Below are positions 50,317 through 59,516 of a stretch of DNA of 64,000 nucleotides, one piece after another (positions within the stretch are counted from its first letter, which is position 1; the number at the start of each line of letters is the position of its first letter). The notes below the pieces were generated by a model. The model saw only the letters and a program-made list of their open reading frames with translations, made no database searches and had not been told where the DNA came from. A program made the translations under genes and the position numbers. The DNA is from Nocardia bovistercoris (GTDB taxonomy: Bacteria > Actinomycetota > Actinomycetes > Mycobacteriales > Mycobacteriaceae). Where the stretch lies: NCBI RefSeq assembly GCF_015674855.1, contig NZ_JADMLG010000007.1:186001-250000 (forward strand), given 5' to 3'.

Positions 50317-52436
50317 GTGGTGAAGATTCCAAGCAACTGTCGGTCGCGGAGTTGCTGGCGCGCAACGGCGCACAGGCCGCGAACCAGTCCTCCGGCGGCG
50401 GCAGGCGAAGGCGCGGCAGTCGCGGCATCTCGGTCGCCGAGCTGACCGGTGACCTGCCGGTCATCCGGGAAGGCGGCAGCCATTCCGCGCACGCCGCACC
50501 GGAGCCGCCCGCCGACGAGTCGCCGTCCTACACCCCGCCCGCGGCCGAGACTCCGAGCTACGAGCCGAGGTCGTGGGAGTCCCCCGGCTACGAGTCGCCG
50601 CGCTTCGATCCGGCGCAGTTCGGCGCCGCGACTCCGGAAGCCGCCGCGTCCCCTGATGAGCCGAGCCACTCGCCCGTCTCGGGGCCGATCACCCGATACG
50701 ATCCGCTCTCCGCCCCCGACCCGCTCGGCTACTCCGCTCGGGTGATGCCGGGCCGGGAGATGCCGGGGCCGACCGCACGGCACAGCGCTCCCGAGGTGGG
50801 CGGTGTCGATCCGTCGGCCGCCGCGCCGTACGTGCCGGATGCCGGGGCATACGGTTACGGGGCAGCGCCCAACGGCGCCGAGTCGGGAGCGTACGGGTCG
50901 GGGGCCGCGTCCTTCGCGCCGTACGGGTCCGGTTCGACGCCGAACGACCCCGCTGCCGCGCCGTTCGCTTCCGAGTCCGCGTCGTATGCGCCCGGATCGG
51001 CGCCATACGCTCCCGAGTCCGCACAGGCCGCGCCCGCGGGGTACGCGCCCGAACAGCCCGCGGCCGCCGAACCGTTGTTGCCGCGCCGCAGTGGGCGCAG
51101 GCGCAAGCACGAACCGGACGAGTCCGCCACGCAGGTGTACAAGCTTTCCGATGTCTCCGCCGCGACCCCTCGGCCCGAGCGCGCCCCGCGCAACGGCGTC
51201 GCCGGTCGGCTGGAGCGGTCGAGGCCGAGTCGGGCCGCGCGCCGCCGCGCCGCCGAGGAAGCGGAGGAGGGGCCTTCGACAGCGCCGTGGTCGCCGTCGA
51301 GCGGCGGATTCGAGGCCACCGGATTCGAGGGCAACGGGACCGGAGGCAACGGAACCGAGAGCCAGGGCTTCGAAGGCAATGGCTTCGAGGGCAACGGTTT
51401 CAACGGCGGCGGTTTCAACGGCAATGGTTTCAACGGCAACGGTTTCGAGGGCAACGGTTTCAACGGCGGTGGCTTCGAGGGCGGTGGCTTCGACGGCAAC
51501 GGACCCGAGGGAAACGGTTTCGCCCCGCATGGTTCCGGCCCGAATGGCTTCGGCCCCAATGGTTTCGAAGCCAACGCCGCACCGCTCGCCCCTCCGGCCC
51601 CGCATCCGATGCCCGAGCCGCCCAACCGCAGGTCGCCGCGCCGCGGAGGTTTCGGACCGGACAACCGTGACGATCCCGACCTTCGTGACGAGCGCATCGG
51701 CCGTGACGAGCGCAATGGTCGTGACGAGCGCAATGGCCGTGACGAGCGGGGCCGTGGCAATCGCAACGGTCAGGACAACGGCGCGCTCCCCGCGTGGTCA
51801 GCGCGAAGACGCAAACCCGCCGCACCGCCGCCGGACGACGCGCCGGAATCCGGTGGTCTCTCGACCGCGGCGTGGTCGCTGGCGAGTCAGGATCAGCAGT
51901 TGCTCTCGGGCTCGACGGTCGCGGGCGATCTGCTGCGTGACGGTGTCGAGCGCGCCGAACGCGGTCAGCGCGGCAGGCAGGCGCGCGAGGCCGAGCGGGA
52001 GCCGGTGGATCTGCTCGAGGCCGACGGCGGATACACCGATGTCTACGGTCCGTACACCGGCGATATGGATGTGCTCGACGACGACGATCTCGACGAGCCG
52101 CCCGCGCGATCCGGCAAGCCGGGCCGGGCCGCGGCGCGCCGCTCGCGCGGCGGTCAGCGCGACGAGCACGAGGCCAATCGCAGGCAGTGGCTGATTCTCG
52201 GCGGTCAGAGCGCGGGCGCCGCGATCGCGGGCATGCTGCTGTTCAAGGGTTTCGAGAGCATGTGGGAGATGTTGCCGTGGGTGGCGCTGGCATTGGCCAT
52301 GATCGTGATCCTCGGCCTGGTCGCCTTGGTGCGCATCCTGCGCCGCACCGACGACATCCTCAGCACGGTGATCGCGGTCGTGGTCGGCATCTTCGTCACA
52401 TTGGGACCGTTGGCCTTCCTGCTCAGCACGAATTGA
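50313..52436 (+). CDS. Repeat-rich membrane protein (Rv0497 type), greatly expanded
   Basis: ATG 50313 overlaps the ppx stop; 707 residues against about 310 in Rv0497 as I recall. The N-terminal start MSGEDSKQLSVAELLARNG and the GISVAELTGDLP segment are conserved in type. A long disordered Pro/Ala/Ser/Tyr-rich region follows (~residues 50-330), then a GFEGN/GFNGN repeat (residues ~330-411) and an RDERNG repeat (~459-482). The C-terminus has three membrane helices (LILGGQSAGAAIAGMLLF, MLPWVALALAMIVILGLVAL and ILSTVIAVVVGIFVTLGPLA). So it is a membrane protein with a long soluble tail. The function is not known. Confidence 0.85.
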   Translation: MSGEDSKQLSVAELLARNGAQAANQSSGGGRRRRGSRGISVAELTGDLPVIREGGSHSAHAAPEPPADESPSYTPPAAETPSYEPRSWESPGYESPRFDPAQFGAATPEAAASPDEPSHSPVSGPITRYDPLSAPDPLGYSARVMPGREMPGPTARHSAPEVGGVDPSAAAPYVPDAGAYGYGAAPNGAESGAYGSGAASFAPYGSGSTPNDPAAAPFASESASYAPGSAPYAPESAQAAPAGYAPEQPAAAEPLLPRRSGRRRKHEPDESATQVYKLSDVSAATPRPERAPRNGVAGRLERSRPSRAARRRAAEEAEEGPSTAPWSPSSGGFEATGFEGNGTGGNGTESQGFEGNGFEGNGFNGGGFNGNGFNGNGFEGNGFNGGGFEGGGFDGNGPEGNGFAPHGSGPNGFGPNGFEANAAPLAPPAPHPMPEPPNRRSPRRGGFGPDNRDDPDLRDERIGRDERNGRDERNGRDERGRGNRNGQDNGALPAWSARRRKPAAPPPDDAPESGGLSTAAWSLASQDQQLLSGSTVAGDLLRDGVERAERGQRGRQAREAEREPVDLLEADGGYTDVYGPYTGDMDVLDDDDLDEPPARSGKPGRAAARRSRGGQRDEHEANRRQWLILGGQSAGAAIAGMLLFKGFESMWEMLPWVALALAMIVILGLVALVRILRRTDDILSTVIAVVVGIFVTLGPLAFLLSTN
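51302..51545 (+). repeat. 15-base-unit coding repeat, GF(E/N/D)G(N/G)
   Basis: About 16 imperfect units with the consensus GGTTTCAACGGCAAC or GGCTTCGAGGGCAAC lie within the Rv0497-like gene and encode the pentapeptide G-F-E/N/D-G-N/G. Units are in frame. The repeat suits slippage and length variation between strains. A separate RDERNG repeat lies at 51688-51750. Confidence 0.75.
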
Positions 52437-52478
52437 ACGGGTCGGCGCGAGCGGGGAAGGCCGGGGAGGCGAAGCATT

Positions 52479-53369
52479 TTGGGTGATGCCCGCGCGCCGA
52501 TTCTGGTCGGGCTCTCGACGGCTTCGGTGTATCCGCAGAACACCGAGGCGGCGTTCCGGTACGCGGCCGAACTCGGTTACGACGGTGTGGAACTGATGGT
52601 CTGGGCCGAACCGGCCAGTCAGACCGTGGAGACCGTGCGGTCCTACGTGCGCGCCTACGAGATGCCGGTGCTCGCGGTGCACGCGCCGTGCCTGCTCATC
52701 TCGCAGCGGGTGTGGGGCGCGGATCCGATCGCCAAACTCGAGCGCAGTGTCCGCACCGCGGAGGAACTCGGCGCGGGCTGCGTTGTGGTGCATCCGCCGT
52801 TCCGCTGGCAGCGCCGCTACGCGCAGGGGTTCGCGGCGCAGGTGGCCGAACTCGAGGAGACGAGTTCGGTGATCGTCGCGGTGGAGAACATGTTCCCGAT
52901 GCGCGCGGACAGCCTGTTCGGCCGCAAGGCGGGGTCGGCGCGGCGGTTGGAGCGCCGGGGCGGGCCGGGGCCGGGGGTGACGGCGTTCAGCCCGTCCTAC
53001 GATCCGACCGACACCGGCTTCCGCCACTACACCCTCGACCTGTCGCACACCGCGACGGCGGGCGCGGATCCGCTGGTGTTGGCCGCGCGGATGGGCGGCG
53101 GCCTGGCGCACCTGCATCTGGCCGACGGCCGCGGCGCCGCGCACGACGAACATCTGGTGCCGGGTGAGGGCACCCAGCCGTGCGTCGACATCTGCCGGAT
53201 GCTGGTCGACACCGGGTTCGCCGGGCACGCGGTGGCCGAGATCAACACCCAGACCGCGCGCACGGCCGCCGCGCGCGCGGACATGCTCGGGCGCACCTTG
53301 GATTTCGCGCGCGAACACCTGAACGGCCACACCGCGGCGAACCGGTCGTCGCGGGTCACCCATATGTGA
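52479..53369 (+). CDS. Sugar phosphate isomerase/epimerase family protein (Rv0498 type)
   Basis: TTG start at 52479 is used, behind GGGGAGGCGAAGCA; 296 residues. The AP-endonuclease-2-like TIM barrel shows GYDGVELMVWAEP, VLAVHAPCLLIS and LAHLHLADGRG, and HLVPGEGTQP near the metal site. Family members isomerise or epimerise sugars, or act as endonuclease IV-like enzymes; which reaction is not evident. It follows the Rv0497 homologue by 42 bases and keeps the mycobacterial order. Confidence 0.85.
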   Translation: MGDARAPILVGLSTASVYPQNTEAAFRYAAELGYDGVELMVWAEPASQTVETVRSYVRAYEMPVLAVHAPCLLISQRVWGADPIAKLERSVRTAEELGAGCVVVHPPFRWQRRYAQGFAAQVAELEETSSVIVAVENMFPMRADSLFGRKAGSARRLERRGGPGPGVTAFSPSYDPTDTGFRHYTLDLSHTATAGADPLVLAARMGGGLAHLHLADGRGAAHDEHLVPGEGTQPCVDICRMLVDTGFAGHAVAEINTQTARTAAARADMLGRTLDFAREHLNGHTAANRSSRVTHM

Positions 53370-53462
53370 GTTGAATCCCGTTCCAGTCGGAGATACGGCC
53401 ATGGCGCCGCATCGTTGTACGCTGTACGAATTCCCGTGTGGGCATGGAGGACAGGAGTGAGG

Positions 53463-54362
53463 ATGACGACGGAGCAGATCGCCGAGGCCGCGGTGGCGAA
53501 GACGGACGACGCCCCTTTCGGCCGCGTGTGCGCGCTCACCGAACTACCCGCCGTCGATCCCGACACCGGTCGCTACGCGGGCGTCATCGACGAGGTCTGG
53601 ACCATCGCCACGAAGGTGCACGGCGGCACCATGGTCGCCGCGAGCGCGGCCGCCGCCTCGAATTGGCTGCGCGCGCACGATCCCGCGCTCGCCGAGATGG
53701 CGCCCATCGCCGCCAGTTCGGATTTCCTCGGCGCGCCCGAACCCGGCGCGGTGGAGTACGAGGTGCGCATCCGCAAGGTCGGCAGGCAGATCTGTCTCGC
53801 CGATACCACCCTGGTCCAGGGCGGCCGCGGGCTGGTCCGCACCGCCCTCACCTTCGGCCGCCTCGACGCCGCCGACCCGGTCCACACCGTCGGCGAACTC
53901 GACATGCCCGCCGCGCCGCCCGCCGACGCCATCGGCTTCGAGCCGGGTTCGCGGATGGGCGATATCGTGCACGTCGGACGCGGCGCCGACCTGTTCCTCG
54001 ATCGCGCCTGGTCGCCGTTCCTCGAAGACCGGCGCGGTGCGCCGCGCCTGCGGCTGTGGATCCGCCCGCGCCCCGGCGACGCGGCCGACGCGGCGGTGGC
54101 CATGTACTTCGCCATGATGTCGGCCGACATGAGCCCGCCGGTGCCGATGAACCTCGGCCACTTCGGCTGGGCGCCAACCGTGCAGATGACCACCTACCTG
54201 CGTCGCAGGCCGGCGCCGGGCTGGTTGCGCGTGATCGCGACCACCAACGAGGTCGGGCAGCGGATGTTCGATGAGGACCAGTTGGTGCTCGACTCGACGG
54301 GCGCGGTGGTCGCTCAGAGCAGGCAGTTGGCGCTCGTCCCTTCGGGTTTCCCCGGCGCGTGA
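53463..54362 (+). CDS. Thioesterase-like double hot-dog protein (Rv0499 type)
   Basis: ATG 53463, behind AGGAGTGAG, gives 299 residues. The pattern VHGGTMVAASAAAASNWLR with later VRKVGRQICLADTTLVQGG and, in the second half, LGHFGWAPTVQMTTYLRRRP then TTNEVGQRMFDEDQLVLDS is that of TesB-like double hot-dog acyl-CoA thioesterases. Thioester hydrolysis of acyl-CoA is inferred. It precedes proC, as Rv0499 does Rv0500. GTG 53457 is an alternative start. Confidence 0.8.
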   Translation: MTTEQIAEAAVAKTDDAPFGRVCALTELPAVDPDTGRYAGVIDEVWTIATKVHGGTMVAASAAAASNWLRAHDPALAEMAPIAASSDFLGAPEPGAVEYEVRIRKVGRQICLADTTLVQGGRGLVRTALTFGRLDAADPVHTVGELDMPAAPPADAIGFEPGSRMGDIVHVGRGADLFLDRAWSPFLEDRRGAPRLRLWIRPRPGDAADAAVAMYFAMMSADMSPPVPMNLGHFGWAPTVQMTTYLRRRPAPGWLRVIATTNEVGQRMFDEDQLVLDSTGAVVAQSRQLALVPSGFPGA

Positions 54363-54418
54363 CGCGGGGGTCGCCCGGTTTCGGTGGCGCGCGGCGGTCC
54401 CGTCTAGCCTTACCTCCC

Positions 54419-55261
54419 ATGACGAGAATTGCGGTGATCGGTGGCGGTCGCATCGGGGAGGCGCTGGTCGCCGGATTGCTCGAGTCGGGGCGGGCGACCA
54501 AGGATCTGGTCGTCGTCGAGACCTTCGCGGACCGGGCCGAGCTGATCGCGGGCCGCTTCGGTGTGCGGGTCACCGAGTCGGTCGAGGACGCCGTGGTCGG
54601 CGCCGACCTGCTGGTGATCGCCGTGAAGCCCGGCGATGTGGACACCGTGCTCACCCAGTTGGGTAAGGCCGAACTCAACGTCGGCGACCGGGATCAGGTG
54701 CTGGTATCGCTGGCCGCGGGTGTGCCGACCGCGCGCCTCGAGGCCAAACTACCCGCGGGCTTTCCGGTGGTCAGGGTCATGTCGAATACGCCGATGCTGG
54801 TCGGGCAGGGCATGAGCGTGCTCGCGCCGGGTCGCTACGCGCGTCCCGAGCAGTTGGCCCTGGTCACCGACATGCTGGCCGCGGTCGGCAAGGTGGTCAC
54901 GGTCGCCGAATCCCAGATGGACGCCGTGACGGCGCTGTCCGGCTCGGGGCCCGCCTACTTCTTCCTGGTCGTCGAGGCGCTGGTGGACGCGGGCGTCGGG
55001 CTCGGCCTGTCCAGGGAGGTCGCCGACCAGCTCGTCGTGCAGACGATGATCGGCTCGGCCGCCTTGCTCGACGATTCCGGCCAGTCCGCGGTGGAGTTGC
55101 GCGCCGCCGTGACCTCGCCCGCGGGCACCACCGCCGCCGCGCTGCGCGAACTCGAGCGCGGCGGAGTGCGATCGGCCTTCCTCGAGGCGCTGCACGCGGC
55201 CAAGCAGCGCTCCGCCGAGCAGGGTGTCGGCGACGGTGTCGCGGGCGGCCCGCTGGCGTGA
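54419..55261 (+). CDS. proC: Pyrroline-5-carboxylate reductase
   Basis: ATG 54419 gives 280 residues. Landmarks are the NADPH loop IAVIGGGRIGEALVAGLL, the RVMSNTPMLVGQGMS stretch and the signature SGSGPAYFFLVVEALVDAGV followed by VTSPAGTTAAALRELE. ProC reduces P5C to proline in the last biosynthetic step. A 58-base gap separates it from the preceding gene. A start at 54359 in the same frame lacks a conserved N-terminus. Confidence 0.96.
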   Translation: MTRIAVIGGGRIGEALVAGLLESGRATKDLVVVETFADRAELIAGRFGVRVTESVEDAVVGADLLVIAVKPGDVDTVLTQLGKAELNVGDRDQVLVSLAAGVPTARLEAKLPAGFPVVRVMSNTPMLVGQGMSVLAPGRYARPEQLALVTDMLAAVGKVVTVAESQMDAVTALSGSGPAYFFLVVEALVDAGVGLGLSREVADQLVVQTMIGSAALLDDSGQSAVELRAAVTSPAGTTAAALRELERGGVRSAFLEALHAAKQRSAEQGVGDGVAGGPLA

Positions 55262-55531
55262 TCGCGCCGGATCCGAGATCCCGTCGTGATCGACAGTCGC
55301 CGGATCGCGGCGCATCATGGATAGAACTGTGACGGGAAGAAGAACCGCCGATAACGCAAATCGAACACCGCGCGTCCGCATGGTGACTCGCCGATGCCCA
55401 GCGAGCGACGCTGATTTCTCACACCCGTCGCAGTAATCCCACTGGCAACGCTAAGCTTCAAGGAGCACGTGCGTGTCTGTTCCGCCGGTGGGGAAGCCGG
55501 CGGCGCGGACGTGCCGGAGGTCAATGGTGCA

Positions 55532-55816
55532 ATGATGTCTTCTAACAAGATGTCTGCGAACAGTTCGGGGTCGTCCCCCGGTTCGTCGGGCCCTTCCAGT
55601 AGCCGCGTGAGTACCGGGCAGCAACCCGTACTCGGTGGTGGGACGCAATTCCTGACGGTCGCCGAGGTGGCGAATCTGATGCGAGTGTCGAAGATGACGG
55701 TCTATCGGCTCGTGCACTCGGGTGAACTGCCCGCGGTTCGGGTCGGGCGGTCCTTCCGGGTACACGCGAAAGCGGTGCACGAGTACTTGGAGACGTCCTA
55801 CTTCGACGCCGGATAG
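55532..55816 (+). CDS. BldC/excisionase-like MerR-type helix-turn-helix protein (Rv0500A type)
   Basis: The 94-residue protein (ATG 55532 or 55535; GGAGG is 11 bases upstream) has a Ser/Gly-rich N-terminus, then the compact HTH FLTVAEVANLMRVSKMTVYR and LVHSGELPAVRVGRSFRVHA, ending HEYLETSYFDAG. It is nearly identical in type to Rv0500A and related to BldC, a developmental regulator in Streptomyces. It probably binds direct repeats as a head-to-tail filament. It stands between proC and bS22. Confidence 0.88.
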   Translation: MMSSNKMSANSSGSSPGSSGPSSSRVSTGQQPVLGGGTQFLTVAEVANLMRVSKMTVYRLVHSGELPAVRVGRSFRVHAKAVHEYLETSYFDAG

Positions 55817-56057
55817 CCAGGGGCGGTACCCGGTGGGTGGTCGCGCGGTCGCGCGGCTCCCACCGGTGCCGCCGTCGACAGGGTCCCGCGAATGCCCTCG
55901 CGGGGCAACGGTAAGATAGACCCTCGGTTCGTGTTCGTCCGTCGGCGGCGCCGCTTTCGTGGTGTCCGGCGCAGGCCGACGGCGCGGACGCCGAAAATAG
56001 CGCGCGTCGAGAGCGTGCGTGCCGACCAGCCGAGTAGAGAGAACGCGAGGAAACCCT

Positions 56058-56159
56058 ATGGGTTCTGTGATCAAGAAGCGTCGCAAGCGCATGTCGAAGA
56101 AGAAGCACCGTAAACTGCTTCGCCGTACACGTGTGCAGCGGCGCAAACTCGGCAAGTAA
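56058..56159 (+). CDS. Small ribosomal subunit protein bS22 (AURKAIP1/COX24 domain, Rv0500B type)
   Basis: This 33-residue gene reads [19 protein letters not shown] and continues [14 protein letters not shown]. It matches, residue for residue as I recall, the conserved actinobacterial bS22 that sits near the decoding region of the 30S subunit in M. smegmatis structures. The basic composition (19 Lys or Arg) fits RNA binding. The upstream GAGGAAACCCT is a good ribosome-binding site, and a strong terminator follows. It is too short for ordinary gene-length cutoffs. Confidence 0.95.
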
Positions 56160-56188
56160 GGCTCGCGCGCTCCGAGATCTCGAATGAT

Positions 56189-56226
56189 GAGGCCCGTCAC
56201 CCGCAGGGTGACGGGCCTCACCTTTT
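56189..56226 (+). terminator. Strong intrinsic terminator after bS22
   Basis: GAGGCCCGTCACCC and GGGTGACGGGCCTC form a perfect 14-bp stem (56189-56202, 56206-56219) with a three-base loop, followed by ACCTTTT. It lies 30 bases after the bS22 stop. It is the clearest terminator in the window. Confidence 0.9.
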
Positions 56227-56361
56227 GAAACAGCAAGATTTGAAATGGTCGGATGTATCCGGTGACTGAAGTCATCGTTAGAAGCTGGTTAATACTCTCG
56301 GAGTCGCGGTCGCCTGCGGTTACGCTGGAACCGCCAGGAAATGGAATGAGGTACCTCGTAG

Positions 56362-57450
56362 GTGGGATCCGGTGCGATGGGATCTGAGGTAAGAGGTGGC
56401 GACACGCCCAGAGTGGTGATGGTGACGGGCGCGAGTCGATTCTTCGGCGGCAACGCCGTGGCCAAGCTCGCGCAGGACCAGGGCATCGAACGGGTCATCG
56501 CGGTGGACACCATGACACCGACCCGCGAGTTGCGCCGCCGTATGGGACGCGCGGAATTCGTGCGCGCCGATATTCGGAATCCGTTGATCCGCAAAGTGAT
56601 CAGTGGGAACGAGGTGGATACTGTGGTGCACGCCGCGGTATTGTCGCGGCCCCCTGCCGGTGGCGGCCGGGCGGTGATGAAGGACCTCAACGTATTGGGC
56701 GCGATGCAATTGTTCGCGGTTTGTCAGAAGTCGCCATCCGTGCGCCGCGTCGTGGTGCGCTCCACCTCCGCGATTTACGGTTGCAGCGCCAAGGACCCCG
56801 CGAAATTCACCGAGGAAATGAGCGCACGCAAGCCGCCGCGCGGCGCGTTCGCGCGAGACATGATCGAAATCGAGGGATTCGTCCGCGGCCTGGCCAGGCG
56901 CAGGCCCGATATCGCGGCATCGATACTGCGATTCGCGCCGATCGTCGGACCGCGGCTCGCCGGTCGCGGTGTGCAATACCTGCAGTCACCCGTGACCCCC
57001 ACCGTGCTCGGCCGCAACGCGCGCCTGCAACTGCTGCACGAGGAAGACGCGGTGGCCGCCGTCGTGCACGCCGCGCGCAGAACGCCGGGAGGCACCTACA
57101 ATGTGGCGGGGGACGGCGCGCTGACGCTGTCCCAAGCGGTCCGGCGAGCGGGCCGACTCGAACTGCCGGTGCCCTTCGCCCTGTTCCGCACCGCCGGACG
57201 GGCATTGATGGGTCCGGTGATGCGTGAGTTCACCGGCGAACAGCTCGACTATTTCCACTTCGGATGTGGTCTGGACACCACCCGGATGCGCACCGAACTC
57301 CAGTTCACGCCACGCTGGACGACGGTACAGGCATTCGACGACTTCATCGGGGGCGCAGCGTTGCGGCCCGTCTTCGATCCAGCGTGGATCGATGCCGCAG
57401 AAAATAAACTGCTCGGCCTGCTCGGGGCCGGTACGGGAGCACAGTCATGA
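56362..57450 (+). CDS. NAD-dependent epimerase/dehydratase family protein (GalE2 / Rv0501 type)
   Basis: GTG 56362 gives 362 residues; ATG 56377 (MGSEVRGG) is an alternative. The extended-SDR motif is VVMVTGASRFFGGNAVAKLA, with VHAAVLSRPPAGGG and later NVAGDGALTLSQAVRRAGR. The canonical catalytic YxxxK is not obvious (SAIYGCSAKDP has Y-G-C-S-A-K), so an ordinary epimerase activity is uncertain. The acyltransferase gene follows with ATGA overlap, as in Rv0501-Rv0502. Confidence 0.85.
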   Translation: MGSGAMGSEVRGGDTPRVVMVTGASRFFGGNAVAKLAQDQGIERVIAVDTMTPTRELRRRMGRAEFVRADIRNPLIRKVISGNEVDTVVHAAVLSRPPAGGGRAVMKDLNVLGAMQLFAVCQKSPSVRRVVVRSTSAIYGCSAKDPAKFTEEMSARKPPRGAFARDMIEIEGFVRGLARRRPDIAASILRFAPIVGPRLAGRGVQYLQSPVTPTVLGRNARLQLLHEEDAVAAVVHAARRTPGGTYNVAGDGALTLSQAVRRAGRLELPVPFALFRTAGRALMGPVMREFTGEQLDYFHFGCGLDTTRMRTELQFTPRWTTVQAFDDFIGGAALRPVFDPAWIDAAENKLLGLLGAGTGAQS

Positions 57451-58472
57451 GCCACGTAGCGAAAGTGATTCACCTTCACGACCAGACGGTGGAGTCGCGC
57501 CAGCGCGGCGCACCGCGCCGCAGGCCGGAGCCCGCGGTACGCACGGCGCCCAGCGAAGTGACCTCCCTCACCGACCGGCTCGCCGCCGCCGAACCACCGG
57601 CGCCGCGATCGGTATCGGATCTGGTGCGCGGTGCGCTCGGCAAACAGATCACCAAGACCGCGGAATTCGCGCGGCGCCGACTCACCGGCGACTACCAGGT
57701 CGATGAATTCGGCTTCGACGAGCATCTGCTCGAATCGGTCATCCTGCCCACGCTGCGGCCGCTCTCGGACGCCTGGTTCCGAGTCCAGGTCAGCGGGATG
57801 TCGAACATTCCCGAAGTGGGCGGCGCGCTGATCGTCGCCAACCACGCGGGCACCATACCGATCGACGGTCTGATGCTGCAGCTGGCCGTACACGACAACC
57901 ACGCCAAGCAGCGCGCGCTGCGACTACTCGCGGCCGACCTCATCTTCGAGATGCCGGTGCTCGGTTCGTTGGCGCGCAAAGCGGGCCACACTCTCGCCTG
58001 CCGGGAGGATGCCGAGCGACTGTTGCGGTCCGGTGAGCTGACCGGCGTGTTCCCCGAAGGTTTCAAAGGGGTCGGGAAGAACTATGCCGACCGGTACAAG
58101 TTGCAGCGATTCGGCCGAGGCGGGTTCGTGGCCGCCGCCGTGCGGACCGGAGTGCCGATCATTCCGTGCTCGATCGTCGGTTCCGAGGAGATCTACCCGA
58201 AGCTGGCCGACCTGAAGCCGCTGGCCCGATTGATGGGCCTGCCGTACTTCCCGGTCACGCCCACATTCCCACATCTCGGCCCATTGGGCGCGGTGCCGTT
58301 GCCTTCCAAGTGGTACATCGAGTTCGGGGAGCCGGTGTCTACCGCGGGTTACGATCCCGAGGCGGCGGAAGACCCCATGACCATGTTCGAGGTCACGGAT
58401 CAGGTTCGGGAGACTATCCAGCAGACGCTCTACAAGCTGCTGACCAAGAGGCGAAACCCGTTCACCGGGTAG
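57447..58472 (+). CDS. PlsC-type glycerolipid acyltransferase (Rv0502 type)
   Basis: The 341-residue protein overlaps the previous gene by 4 bases. The acyltransferase motifs are VANHAGTIPIDGLMLQ (the usual HX4D is here N-H-x6-D), TGVFPEGFKGVGKNY (the FPEG motif) and the IIPCSIVGSEEIYPK block. It should transfer an acyl chain to a glycerolipid at the membrane. The first ~80 residues are a charged linker. The gene converges with the SerB1-type gene. Confidence 0.85.
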   Translation: MSHVAKVIHLHDQTVESRQRGAPRRRPEPAVRTAPSEVTSLTDRLAAAEPPAPRSVSDLVRGALGKQITKTAEFARRRLTGDYQVDEFGFDEHLLESVILPTLRPLSDAWFRVQVSGMSNIPEVGGALIVANHAGTIPIDGLMLQLAVHDNHAKQRALRLLAADLIFEMPVLGSLARKAGHTLACREDAERLLRSGELTGVFPEGFKGVGKNYADRYKLQRFGRGGFVAAAVRTGVPIIPCSIVGSEEIYPKLADLKPLARLMGLPYFPVTPTFPHLGPLGAVPLPSKWYIEFGEPVSTAGYDPEAAEDPMTMFEVTDQVRETIQQTLYKLLTKRRNPFTG

Positions 58473-58487
58473 CGCTTTCGCGGGGGG

Positions 58488-59516
58488 TTATTTTTCTTTG
58501 CGTCGGGTGACGGCGGCGGCCACCGCGCCGCCCGCGGCGCCGAGGGCCAGTGCGGTGGGGACGCCTATTTTGGCGGCTTTGCGGCCGGTGCGGAAGTCTC
58601 GGATTTCCCAGCCTCGGTTCTTGGCTACTTCGCGGAGGTCGGAGTCGGGGTTGATGGCCACGGCGGTGCCTACCAGGGAGAGCATGGGGACGTCGTTGTG
58701 GCTGTCGGAGTAGGCGGTGCAGCGCTTCAGGTTCAAGCCTTCGCGGATTGCCAGGGTGCGGACGGCGTGAGCTTTGCCGAGGCCGTGCAGGATGTCACCT
58801 ACCAGGCGGCCGGTGAAGTTGCCGTCGACGCTTTCGGCGACCGTGCCGAGGGCGCCGGTGAGGCCTAGGCGTTTGGCTATCACCTGGGCCAGTTCCACCG
58901 GGGTCGCGGTTACCAGCCAGACCTGTTGGCCCGCGTCCAAATGCATCTGCGCCAGTGCACGGGTGCCCGGCCAGATCTTGTCGGCGATGATCTCGTCGTA
59001 GATCTCCTCGCCGAGGGCGGCCAGTTCGGCGGTGGAGCGGCCCGCGATGAAGGCCAGCGCTTTTTCGCGGCCCGCTTGCATGTCGGTGCTGCTTTCCTTG
59101 CCGGTGACGCGGAACTTGACCTGTTTCCAGGCGACGTCGACCAGGTCGGAGGTCTTGAAGTATTTGCGGGCGGCAAGGCCGCGGGCGAAATGGATGATGG
59201 ACGCGCCTTGGACCATCGTGTTGTCCACGTCGAAGAAGGCGGCCGCCGTCAGGTCGCGTGGGGCTTCCGGGCCGAGCAGTTCCGGTTCGCCCGCGGCGAG
59301 TTCGGCGTCGTGCAGCGACAACGCGGCGTCGGCGCTCGCCTCGCCCGCGAGGTTGGCGCGCACTTCCTCTTCGCTTGGGCCGAAGGGGCTGCGCGAGATC
59401 CGGGCGAGCTGGTCTTGCAGGCTCTGACCGAGTCTGCCTTGATTCCAGCGGACCGGAAACTCGCCGAAGCGTCCCGCGATGAATCCCGCCCTCTCGACCT
59501 TCGATCGTTCCGGCAC
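58488..59516 (-). CDS. HAD-IB family hydrolase (SerB1 / Rv0505c type)
   Basis: The 342-residue protein has the HAD nucleophile DVDNT in AAAFFDVDNTMVQGAS, a helical cap, motif II in VWLVTATPVELA and motif IV in YSDSHNDVPMLSLV. HAD-IB members include phosphoserine phosphatases and lysophospholipid-type phosphatases; a C-terminal basic tail (VTRRKEK) and a Gly/Ala helix suggest membrane contact. The mycobacterial neighbour cmaA2, between the acyltransferase and this gene, is absent. ATG 59516. Confidence 0.87.
   Translation of the reverse strand: MPERSKVERAGFIAGRFGEFPVRWNQGRLGQSLQDQLARISRSPFGPSEEEVRANLAGEASADAALSLHDAELAAGEPELLGPEAPRDLTAAAFFDVDNTMVQGASIIHFARGLAARKYFKTSDLVDVAWKQVKFRVTGKESSTDMQAGREKALAFIAGRSTAELAALGEEIYDEIIADKIWPGTRALAQMHLDAGQQVWLVTATPVELAQVIAKRLGLTGALGTVAESVDGNFTGRLVGDILHGLGKAHAVRTLAIREGLNLKRCTAYSDSHNDVPMLSLVGTAVAINPDSDLREVAKNRGWEIRDFRTGRKAAKIGVPTALALGAAGGAVAAAVTRRKEK

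Noticed and set aside
51302..51780. CRISPR-like repeats in the Rv0497-type gene
   Set aside because: The repeats are contiguous, in frame and without spacers; they encode a peptide repeat.
55524..55535. A four-codon mini-frame (ATGGTGCAATGA) in the leader of the BldC-like gene
   Set aside because: Only three bases separate it from GGAGG, so it is unlikely to be translated; overlap with the real start is probably chance.
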